A DNA stretch of 64,000 nucleotides from Hylemonella sp. GTDB taxonomy: Bacteria > Pseudomonadota > Gammaproteobacteria > Burkholderiales > Burkholderiaceae_C. The notes under the pieces are model-generated. The model made no database searches. It was not told the origin of the DNA and saw only the letters and a list, made by a program, of their open reading frames with translations. This document shows, piece by piece, positions 29,145 through 35,903 of this stretch. The first letter of the stretch is position 1; every line of letters begins with the position of its first letter. Both the position numbers and the translations under genes were made by a program. The stretch covers positions 59,477-123,476 of the forward strand of contig JAUXVI010000049.1 in assembly GCA_030680575.1 (NCBI GenBank), in the 5' to 3' direction.

Positions 29145-29980
29145 AGGGCGCACACGATGTCCAGGGCTTGTTCCGCGCTGCTGCCCGGTCGCACTTCCCG
29201 CATGGGCAGGAAAGGGCCTTCGGATGTGCTCACGGCTTGTCCGTTCTCGTCGTATTGGGTGATCTGGAGCAGGGCCGACTTGCGTTCCTTGCAGTCCACC
29301 TTGGTCTTGAACAGCGCATGGCCTTTTGCCAATGCTTTTTTGTAGTGTTCAGGCGCACCGTCCTTGTTGAGCAGCGGTGACCCGTCGCTTCGCAGTTTCT
29401 TCTCCAGCGTGAAATCTGTGCCGCGATTCCAGTAAGTGACCTCGTTCCCATGAATGGAGGCGAGTCCCGTCATGGCATAGGCGCGGCCAACGCCATGGGC
29501 ATCCAAGGGGTCGGATGGCATGGGAATGAAAATGTCGCGTGGCTCAGGCATGGCACTGGCGCAGAGGTTGCTCACCTTGGCTCTTAGCGACGCGGCATAG
29601 AACACGGCCGCCATCTGATTGAACGGGATGAGTGCCACGGGATCAGGCAGCTCGGACGTGCTCTGTTCATTCGCCCGTGCGTAGGCTTCCTGAGTGGGTG
29701 CCGAAAATTGCTCTTGCGTTACCAACCTCGTCATGGCCGTGATGCGGGCGATCCAGCGCCCCTTGCAGTCGAGCAGGACCTTCTGCGAGACAGCCGCCGA
29801 GGTACGGGGCAGGTAGCTGTGCACATGGGTCAGAACACCCCCCCCGATCCGATGCGCGTTTTCGCCCGTTCCCACAAATGACTGCCACTCATTGCCGGTA
29901 TCAAGTTGTATGAAACCGTGATCTTGCGTCCAGGCTGAGCCGGCCATGACGAGCAGACTCGCCAGAATGAATCGTTTCAC
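29120..29980 (-). CDS. Exported protein of unknown function
   Basis: 286 residues with a clear Sec signal peptide (MKRFILASLLVMAGSAWTQ). The mature part seems to hold two similar segments, each beginning with a W and containing a LDCK/VDCK cysteine-lysine motif (QKVLLDCKGRWIARI and KTKVDCKERKSALLQ), resembling small surface-adhesin-E-like domains. I cannot name a function. Convergent with the GNAT gene. Confidence 0.65.
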   Translation of the reverse strand: MKRFILASLLVMAGSAWTQDHGFIQLDTGNEWQSFVGTGENAHRIGGGVLTHVHSYLPRTSAAVSQKVLLDCKGRWIARITAMTRLVTQEQFSAPTQEAYARANEQSTSELPDPVALIPFNQMAAVFYAASLRAKVSNLCASAMPEPRDIFIPMPSDPLDAHGVGRAYAMTGLASIHGNEVTYWNRGTDFTLEKKLRSDGSPLLNKDGAPEHYKKALAKGHALFKTKVDCKERKSALLQITQYDENGQAVSTSEGPFLPMREVRPGSSAEQALDIVCALYFDAPRL

Positions 29981-30245
29981 GGAATGCCTCCTTGTTCGAT
30001 TCTTGAAATTCAGGCATGAGTGCTGCCCGGAATTTCAGCTCGCTTGTGATCGTTATGCTCAGGCGATGGCGCCCCGGTGCCAGTGCGGTTTTCGGGCCGG
30101 CACCTGCTGACCGTTCCGATTGTGTTTCAAAAGGGCTGATTTGGGGCAGAACGATACGAAACCAGGAGTTTCCGTTGCGGTGAAATAATGCTTCTCAGAC
30201 GAAGCATGATGCGGGTGAGCACCATTGTCGTGTATTGAGGTGAAT
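29981..30245. other. Intergenic stretch without a recognised gene
   Basis: It separates the exported-protein gene (start at 29980) from the CRISPR upstream region. The only structure seen is an inverted repeat ATGCTTC-TCAGAC-GAAGCAT at 30188-30207, which could be an operator or a small hairpin. Confidence 0.5.
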
Positions 30246-30341
30246 ATGATCGTTATCAGTAATGGAGCGATGGGTAAGTCTGTTCAGACGCCATTTACCC
30301 TATTAGGGACGATGGGGTTGGATGACAAAGAAATTGAGTGA
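30246..30341 (+). CDS. Possible small ORF (31 aa) upstream of the CRISPR array
   Basis: MIVISNGAMGKSVQTPFTLL followed by GTMGLDDKEIE. A GAGG ribosome site lies 5 nt before the ATG. No recognised family. It may be real or may be part of the decayed region next to it. Confidence 0.3.
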   Translation: MIVISNGAMGKSVQTPFTLLGTMGLDDKEIE

Positions 30342-30366
30342 TTTCAGCCGCAGAACTGAGAACAGT

Positions 30367-30414
30367 ATGCTGGCATACGACGTTATCGACGACATTCACG
30401 GCCATCTCGACTGA
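30367..30414 (+). pseudogene. Remnant of a metallophosphoesterase N terminus
   Basis: Reads MLAYDVIDDIHGHLD then stop. Ser/Thr-type metallophosphatases commonly begin YDVIGDIHG; here the metal-site GDxHG has become DDIHG and the frame ends at once. A following stretch reads AVFLWLVRTLL in another frame, close to the family's VFLGDLVDRG, which suggests a shifted relic. It lies in the probable CRISPR leader region. Confidence 0.4.
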
Positions 30415-30547
30415 ATGGGGCCACTGCTGCGTCAAATGATGGGCCGTGTTCCTGTGGCTGGTACGGACCTTGTTGAGTAAGCCTCGCACAAGCTGAAGCA
30501 CATTTGGCGCATGGTGGCTATTGCCAAGCCAGCGCCGGCAGGCGCCA

Positions 30548-30583
30548 CCCAATGGAATGGGCCTTCGGGCCCGTTGCATTGGG
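30548..30583 (+). other. 16-bp-stem hairpin abutting the first CRISPR repeat
   Basis: CCCAATGGAATGGGCC, loop TTCG, then GGCCCGTTGCATTGGG: 14 of 16 positions pair. The last G is the first base of repeat 1. No T-tract follows. It could affect leader transcription or spacer integration, or be a chance feature; the UUCG tetraloop favours a real RNA hairpin. Confidence 0.55.
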
Positions 30584-31081
30584 TTCCGGCCAGAGCGCAT
30601 ATCCCAATCGTCTAGACTACGTGCGTGACGGACAACAGAGGCGGATTGGTTCCGGCCAGAGCGCATATCCCAATCGTCTAGACTCTGCACCTGCTTTTGC
30701 TCATGTATCACACCGTTCCGGCCAGAGCGCATATCCCAATCGTCTAGACTCACCGGCGCTCAGCGCCAACCAGTGGCGGGGTTCCGGCCAGAGCGCATAT
30801 CCCAATCGTCTAGACTCGCGGCGGGTGTTGCCCGACACTACTTTACGTTCCGGCCAGAGCGCATATCCCAATCGTCTAGACTGGAGACGATGTTGCGTCA
30901 GTGCCGAGCATCAGTTCCGGCCAGAGCGCATATCCCAATCGTCTAGACTCTTGGGCACTTCATTTGCCACGTCGGCCCCGTTCCGGCCAGAGCGCATATC
31001 CCAATCGTCTAGACTGCCAGTAGTCGCAACAGTGACGTCGATCACGTTCCGGCCAGAGCGCATATCCCAATCGTCTAGACT
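30583..31081 (+). CRISPR. Type II-C CRISPR array, 8 repeats / 7 spacers
   Basis: Eight identical 36-bp repeats, beginning GTTCCGGCCAGAGCGCATAT and ending CCCAATCGTCTAGACT, at 30583, 30649, 30715, 30781, 30847, 30914, 30980 and 31046. Spacers are 30 bp except spacer 5 (31 bp). Spacer starts: 30619, 30685, 30751, 30817, 30883, 30950, 31016. The + strand is the crRNA strand: the tracrRNA anti-repeat at 35570 is complementary to it and a strong + strand terminator follows repeat 8. No repeat is degenerate, so the old end of the array cannot be told from repeat decay. Confidence 0.98.
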
Positions 31082-31092
31082 AGCGCTGCGAT

Positions 31093-31127
31093 AACCCCTT
31101 GATTCGTCAAGGGGTTTTTCGTTTTTT
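31093..31127 (+). terminator. Rho-independent terminator at the end of the CRISPR array
   Basis: Stem AACCCCTTGA, loop TTCG, TCAAGGGGTT, then TTTCGTTTTTT on the + strand. It starts 12 bp after the last repeat and lies between the array and the 3' end of cas2. On the - strand only TTATC follows the stem, so it is weaker for the cas operon. Confidence 0.85.
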
Positions 31128-31152
31128 GGCGTTGGAAAACGGTGCACATGGT

Positions 31153-31479
31153 CTAGAAAAGATCGAATTGGTCGGGCGTTTTATTGGCGGGTTGTTTGGC
31201 TTTGCCGTGGAAACTGACGATGCGTTCGTACTGCTTGTCGGTGAACTGCAGGATATTCACTTTTCCACCTTCGGGCAAGGCGCTTTCTACCCGTTTGCAG
31301 TAGGTATCCACCTGCGCCACGCTGGTGCAGAAACGCATGTACACGCTGAACTGGCTCATCTCAAAGCCAATGTCCAGCAAAGTGTTGCGAAACTCCGTGG
31401 CAGCCTTGCGCTCGGCTCTTTCTACCACGGGCAGATCGAACATCACCACCATCCACATCAGTCGGTATCCCGAGAGCAT
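31153..31479 (-). CDS. cas2: CRISPR-associated endonuclease Cas2
   Basis: 108 residues. Ferredoxin-like fold with MWMVVMFDLPVVERAERKAA (the conserved Asp after the first strand) and the FRNTLLDIGFEMSQFSVYMR segment typical of type II Cas2. With Cas1 it forms the spacer-integration complex. Last gene of the cas9-cas1-cas2 operon; 12 bp after cas1. Confidence 0.96.
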   Translation of the reverse strand: MLSGYRLMWMVVMFDLPVVERAERKAATEFRNTLLDIGFEMSQFSVYMRFCTSVAQVDTYCKRVESALPEGGKVNILQFTDKQYERIVSFHGKAKQPANKTPDQFDLF

Positions 31480-31491
31480 GGGCGTGTCCTG

Positions 31492-32421
31492 CTATTCATC
31501 TTGCAGCGCATTGGCCAAGGCGATGGGCAAACCCGGTAGGGGCAAATCCAGCTTGTCACGCTCGCCCAGATAGACCTGTGCCAACGAGGTTGCCAGCTTC
31601 TGCGTGCACACCATTACGGGCGTGGCACCGCCCTCGGTTTGCATGTCGTCGTACAGCGTTCGCACCAAGGCTCGCTTGGTATCGGGCGTTACCTGGTCTT
31701 CGCCATTGCGGCGCAGATGCCACACCTTCAGATCGATCACCGGACGAAAGGGTTCCATCACGTCGTCCACCAGGCGCATGGCATTGTTGTCATTGCTGTG
31801 GTGCAGGCCAATGCTGGGGTGCAAGCCCGCAGCAATGACGGATCGCGCCGTGCAGGCCCGCAATACCGTGTAGCCGTAATTCAGCAGCCCGTTCACACCA
31901 CCACCATCCTGGTCGCGTCGGAACGCATCACCAAACAACAGCCGCCAATAGCGCTGTGCACCCTGTGCTTCCAGGTTTTCCGGGTCACCGCTTTTGACTT
32001 TGGATGCCAGTGCGGCCAGTGGCGCGGTCGGTGCGCCGGTGGCCTCCAGTGCCGCGGCCTGCTGCTCCAGCTTGCTTCGCACCACGGCCGCCCAGAGTCG
32101 CTTGTGGGTGGGCAGACTGGCGGCGATTTGGGCTTCGATGCGCTTGGCTTGCTCGAAGTTGCCGTCGATGGGCAGCAGCATGCCCACGGCATTGTGATTG
32201 GCGGCGCACAGCACGAAGGGCGCTCCGCGCTCAGACAGGGCCACCAGCAGGTTGTTGGTGTAGCTCAGGCCGTGGGCATTGGCGATGACGGCCGCAATGT
32301 CGTCCAGCGGTACTTGCCCAAGCTCTTTGCGCTCGCCCTCGGTGTCTTGCACCACCATGAACCCGCGGTTCATGAACAGATGCCGACGATCATCGGCCAC
32401 TTCTACGATGCGACCGATCAT
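31492..32421 (-). CDS. cas1: CRISPR-associated integrase Cas1
   Basis: 309 residues, type II-C Cas1. The metal-binding triad is visible as Glu in GDPENLEAQGAQRYW, His in GLHPSIGLHHSN and Asp in LVDDVMEPFRP. It starts 5 bp after the cas9 stop. Catalyses insertion of new spacers together with Cas2. Confidence 0.97.
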   Translation of the reverse strand: MIGRIVEVADDRRHLFMNRGFMVVQDTEGERKELGQVPLDDIAAVIANAHGLSYTNNLLVALSERGAPFVLCAANHNAVGMLLPIDGNFEQAKRIEAQIAASLPTHKRLWAAVVRSKLEQQAAALEATGAPTAPLAALASKVKSGDPENLEAQGAQRYWRLLFGDAFRRDQDGGGVNGLLNYGYTVLRACTARSVIAAGLHPSIGLHHSNDNNAMRLVDDVMEPFRPVIDLKVWHLRRNGEDQVTPDTKRALVRTLYDDMQTEGGATPVMVCTQKLATSLAQVYLGERDKLDLPLPGLPIALANALQDE

Positions 32422-32426
32422 GCTGT

Positions 32427-35400
32427 TTACTCCTTGAATCCAGGGTCGTGGAGTTCGCCGATGGGAGAGATGGTGACGCGGCGGGCTTTGGATCTCTGGA
32501 GAGAGCCAGCGGTTTTGAATATATATGCCAGTTCTTTCATGCGAGTTCGTTTGTCTACATTGGCCTCCTGGTGACTCGCAAAGGCTATGGTGCCCGCAGT
32601 ATTTGCATACGCAATCCGTACTACTCTGGGCTGGCCTTCATGTTCAAACTTCACGATGTCATCAATGATCAACCGCATCACCAACGGCTTCTCGCTGACA
32701 CTCAGCTTCGGATGCCGCAATCGCGCCAGGCCGTATTGGCGCACCAATTGGTACGCTTCAAACGTGGAGATCACTTCACCTTCCCATTTACCCTTGTCGT
32801 TGCGAACAATCTCAATGCAGTAGTTGCTGTCACCTTTGTAGCCTTTGTACGGACGGGGCTCCCCATTGGGCAGTAATCCATGACGGTCAGTGGCCTTTGC
32901 GTTAGTGAATTCAATCACCTTCAGGTTATCTTCGATGCGTTCGCGCTTTCCATCCACCACTTTGTGGACGCTCACACGGCCATTGCCCAACAAGCCGTAG
33001 GCGGTATCGTTGTGCATAGCACCTTCGTGACCGTGGTCAGGTTTGTGGCTGACCCAGATGTTGCCAATGGCGCGCTCTACATGGTCGCGGTAGTTGGGCC
33101 ACGGCAGGGGCATGGTGTCCACCAGGCGATTGAGTTGCCGCTCCCGCGCGCTGGCACTGGCTTGTGCAAAGCGTTGCAGCAGGCCTTGGTCCGTCACGGC
33201 GATCACGCAGGCGTCCACGGCATGGTGCCGGTGGTCGTTGCGGTTCTTTTCGCCATTGAGGCCCAGAACATCATTGAGTCCAAACTTGGCGCGCAGCATG
33301 GCCGTCATGCGTCCGGGGATGACACGAGTGTTTTGCGGGCAAATCAGGCTGAGGTATTCACGTGCGACCTTGCTCAAATGCCGCGTGTCGTTGAGTGCGC
33401 GGGCCAGAAATCCTGCGTCGTCTTTGAGCCAGCGCTGCAGACCATCTTCAGCAAAGCGATAGCGCTTGGCTTTAGGCATCTGTTCTGCGCGCTCCAGCAT
33501 GCCCGCATATGGCCAGCCCTGGGCTTCAAAGTCTTCCCGCGCTTGCCACGGCGTGCGGTTGCCTTTGACACGGTTGGCTTGCCGCATGGCCACTGTTTTG
33601 TTGTTCAGGCTGTCGTCCAGTGTTTCGGAGAACGGAAGGATGTGTTCAATTTCCACCTGCTCACTGAGCAGCATGGCAGCGCTGATCTGCACGCCTGAAT
33701 AGGGGCAGCGGCGGTCAGCAGGGTCAAAGCTCAACTCTTCCCACAGAATCATTTTCTGAATGTCGGCGGCGCGTACACGCTCAGTGCTTGTGCCAAGTAC
33801 ACCCGCAATGTCTGCGCGCAGTCGCGCATTGCGGCGCTGGTTATCGGCCTGGCGTTTACTTTCTTCATCGCGCTGCTCCTTGCTTTGCTTGAGGTCGCGC
33901 GCCAGTTCCACAATCACTTCACTCGGATGCCCATAGCGTTTGATCAGTGCGTTCACCACCAAGTGCACCTGATTCAAGCCTATGTGGACCGTAGGGTTGG
34001 CAATCTTGCCGTAGCGTTTTTCGTCTGTGTCTTCGGGTTTGCCGGAGCCAAACCCAACGTGGCGCTGCAGGGGAATACCGTAGTAGGGCAGCTCTGGCAA
34101 GATTTCACCAGTTGCCGCAGGGCTGATATTGCTGTGGTGTTCAAAGCCTGCTGCAAGTACTGCTTTGTCATAGGTCACCACGTCGCGGCGTAGCTCAGGC
34201 AGGATACGCGCCAGTGCCAGGGCACACAGGCTGCCGTAGCCTTCGGGCAAAGCGGCGTTGGCAATCGCTTCTGCATGGGCCTCGTCAACACCAGTTTCGT
34301 CTTGCAGCCACCGCACCAGCTTGGCTTCGTTTTCTTCCTTGACGAGCTGCATCACGATGGTGTCCTGTTTGGCTTCGTCAAACGCAAACCATGCATCGCC
34401 AAAGAGATCATCTTTGGACAAGATGGCGCTGCTGGTGTTGCCTTTGAGTTCCTGACGCTTGGGGTCTTCAAAGTTGAACTGCACAGCACCGCCAATGCCC
34501 AGCAGTTTTTTTATTTGCGTGAAGCTGCGTTTGTTGTGAGCCTCCAGCGCGGCGATCAACGTGTCGCGTTGCTGGCGCGTGAGAGCTTCTTCCTTGAGTC
34601 CTTCGCGCAGGATGCGCAGGTTGTTGACCTCCTGGTACATGCGAAAGCGCTGCGTGCTAGGCAAAGCCAGCGGGGCGCGTTCTTCTTCGGGCATCAGGGT
34701 GCAGCGCCCCGGCTTGACTGGTTTGAGTGGGCGTTGGTGCAGCAGCGCGTCTTTCAGTTCAGCGCGGGCACGTGGGGTGAACTGGGCAGGGTTGAGTTCG
34801 GCTTGCTTGGCCCACAGCGCATCAAACTCGGCCTCTATCATGGCGCGGTCGATGTAGAGGTCGTAGCTTTTGTTGATCTTGGTCTTGCCGTCTTCGCGGG
34901 GTACCCGCGCTTCGCGGTAGCGGGCGCGCACGGTGCGCTGCTCTGGGGGAATGGCAGTGTTGGTATGGCGGCGGTGCAGCAGCTCACCGACGGTACGGGC
35001 CTTGCCGTCAGCGCCGCGAGGGTCCAACTGCGCCCGCAAACCGAGAATGGCTTGCTTGAGTGCGCCGCTGTCGTTGTCCTTCTTGTCGGTCTTGCGGTTG
35101 CTCTTGAAGCCTCGCCGCTGGTTGATGTGGAAAAGGGCGCGGGCAAACTCGGCTGGTGTCAGCGCTTCGTCCAGGCCCTTGGCGCGCAAGGTATAGGGGT
35201 TGAGTGTGACCAATGACTTGCGGTCGGTTTCGTTCGATGGAAAAAACCCATGCGCAATCAAAGTGTGCGTCATGCGCGCCTTGCGCTTGAGCAGGCGGTC
35301 GCGCCTGCGTCGCATGGCCCGCGCCTCACGTCGCGTAACTGCCAGCGACGAGCCGTCCTTGGGGTTACGGCCATCTGAGAAGATGCGCACACCTGCTTTG

Positions 35401-35501
35401 ATGATGGCGCATGGGTTGTTCTCCGTATTGAGCCGAACCATGGCCCAGCCCAATGAGGTAGTGCCCAAGTCGAGCGCGAGCCTGTAGCGCATGGTTGCCA
35501 T
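32427..35501 (-). CDS. cas9: Cas9 endonuclease, type II-C
   Basis: 1024 residues, in the compact II-C size class. RuvC-I Asp11 (LALDLGTTSLGWA), arginine-rich bridge helix (about residues 58-76), RuvC-II Glu532 (EVIVELARDLKQS), HNH with His620 (EIEHILPFSETLDDS) and Asn643, RuvC-III His760 and Asp763 (HRHHAVDACVIA). The C-terminal 250 residues form the wedge and PAM-interacting regions. All catalytic residues are present. No csn2 or cas4 follows, which fits II-C. Start codon ATG at 35501 (AGAGGA upstream); the next Met is residue 4. RNA-guided double-strand DNA cleavage with the tracrRNA at 35570; PAM not deducible. Confidence 0.98.
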   Translation of the reverse strand: MATMRYRLALDLGTTSLGWAMVRLNTENNPCAIIKAGVRIFSDGRNPKDGSSLAVTRREARAMRRRRDRLLKRKARMTHTLIAHGFFPSNETDRKSLVTLNPYTLRAKGLDEALTPAEFARALFHINQRRGFKSNRKTDKKDNDSGALKQAILGLRAQLDPRGADGKARTVGELLHRRHTNTAIPPEQRTVRARYREARVPREDGKTKINKSYDLYIDRAMIEAEFDALWAKQAELNPAQFTPRARAELKDALLHQRPLKPVKPGRCTLMPEEERAPLALPSTQRFRMYQEVNNLRILREGLKEEALTRQQRDTLIAALEAHNKRSFTQIKKLLGIGGAVQFNFEDPKRQELKGNTSSAILSKDDLFGDAWFAFDEAKQDTIVMQLVKEENEAKLVRWLQDETGVDEAHAEAIANAALPEGYGSLCALALARILPELRRDVVTYDKAVLAAGFEHHSNISPAATGEILPELPYYGIPLQRHVGFGSGKPEDTDEKRYGKIANPTVHIGLNQVHLVVNALIKRYGHPSEVIVELARDLKQSKEQRDEESKRQADNQRRNARLRADIAGVLGTSTERVRAADIQKMILWEELSFDPADRRCPYSGVQISAAMLLSEQVEIEHILPFSETLDDSLNNKTVAMRQANRVKGNRTPWQAREDFEAQGWPYAGMLERAEQMPKAKRYRFAEDGLQRWLKDDAGFLARALNDTRHLSKVAREYLSLICPQNTRVIPGRMTAMLRAKFGLNDVLGLNGEKNRNDHRHHAVDACVIAVTDQGLLQRFAQASASARERQLNRLVDTMPLPWPNYRDHVERAIGNIWVSHKPDHGHEGAMHNDTAYGLLGNGRVSVHKVVDGKRERIEDNLKVIEFTNAKATDRHGLLPNGEPRPYKGYKGDSNYCIEIVRNDKGKWEGEVISTFEAYQLVRQYGLARLRHPKLSVSEKPLVMRLIIDDIVKFEHEGQPRVVRIAYANTAGTIAFASHQEANVDKRTRMKELAYIFKTAGSLQRSKARRVTISPIGELHDPGFKE

Positions 35502-35533
35502 GCCGCGTCCTCTCTGTTGTTTTTTACCGACCG

Positions 35534-35563
35534 TTTGTAACTCGAACTGCTTTACACTACAAG
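35534..35563. promoter_or_regulatory. Overlapping divergent promoters for tracrRNA (+) and cas9 (-)
   Basis: On the + strand, TTGTAA (35535-35540), 17 bp, TACAAG (35558-35563) predicts a start at about 35570, exactly the first base of the anti-repeat. On the - strand the same DNA reads TTGTAG (35562-35557), 17 bp, TACAAA (35539-35534), predicting a cas9 start near 35527. Each -35 box is the complement of the other promoter's -10 box. Hexamer fit is moderate (3-4 of 6 each). Confidence 0.55.
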
Positions 35564-35569
35564 TACCAA

Positions 35570-35652
35570 ACGATTGGGATATGCGCTCTGGACGCTAACA
35601 AGCTGAAAGATGCACCAAATGGAAAGGCCGCTATATGCGGCCTTTCGTCTTT
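35570..35652 (+). ncRNA. tracrRNA of the type II-C locus
   Basis: Bases 35570-35591 (ACGATTGGGATATGCGCTCT then GG) are a perfect 22-nt complement of the CRISPR repeat; AAC at 35598-35600 can pair with the repeat's 5' GTT. The body AGCTGAAAGATGCACC resembles the nexus of the Neisseria-type tracrRNA. It ends in stem AAAGGCCGC-TATAT-GCGGCCTTT followed by CGTCTTT (35623-35652), a Rho-independent terminator. Length about 83 nt. Divergent from cas9. Confidence 0.9.
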
Positions 35653-35687
35653 AGGGTGGTGTAGCCTGCGAGAACTGAACAGGCAAG

Positions 35688-35715
35688 AAAAAGCCGCATG
35701 TTCATGCGGCTTTTT
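35688..35715. terminator. Bidirectional terminator between tracrRNA and ffs
   Basis: Stem AAAAAGCCGCAT, loop GTTC, ATGCGGCTTTTT. A- and T-runs on both sides allow action on either strand. It most likely ends the SRP RNA transcript from the - strand and shields the CRISPR locus from it. Confidence 0.8.
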
Positions 35716-35725
35716 CGAATAAGGT

Positions 35726-35819
35726 GACGGACCTTGACCCCGGCACTGACTCCACAGTTAGGGCTGCTTGGTTCCCCACCTGACCCGGTTGGCCGCTTCA
35801 CCATGCGGGAAGGCCCGTC
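35726..35819 (-). ncRNA. ffs: Signal recognition particle 4.5S RNA
   Basis: On the - strand the conserved SRP core GGGTCAGGTGGGGAACCAAG followed by CAGCC is present, flanked by ends that pair (GACGGGCC with GGTCCGTC). Length about 94-98 nt, as in betaproteobacterial SRP RNA. The position next to dnaX is common in this group. Its ends are estimated from pairing. Confidence 0.9.
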
Positions 35820-35903
35820 GCTTTGTATTGTAAGGGCAGGGGGTGAAAGTTAAAGGGCGACGGCAAAGAAAAAGTCGTCCGGTCCACACCGTAGAATCGT
35901 CGC

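Noticed and set aside
30613..31081. TAGACT at the 3' end of each CRISPR repeat as a -10 box for per-repeat promoters, as in Neisseria
   Set aside because: The hexamer is weak, lacks a TG extension and has no -35 at 17 bp; kept only as a possibility for RNA mapping.
30295..31147. Protein-like frames with repeated SGQSAYPNRLD or SLDDWDMRSGRN units on both strands
   Set aside because: They are translations of the 36-bp CRISPR repeat and spacers; a 66-bp period is a multiple of three, which keeps one frame open by accident.
31153..32421. Possible csn2 or cas4 adaptation gene after cas2
   Set aside because: No gene lies between cas2 and the array; only a terminator is there, which agrees with type II-C.
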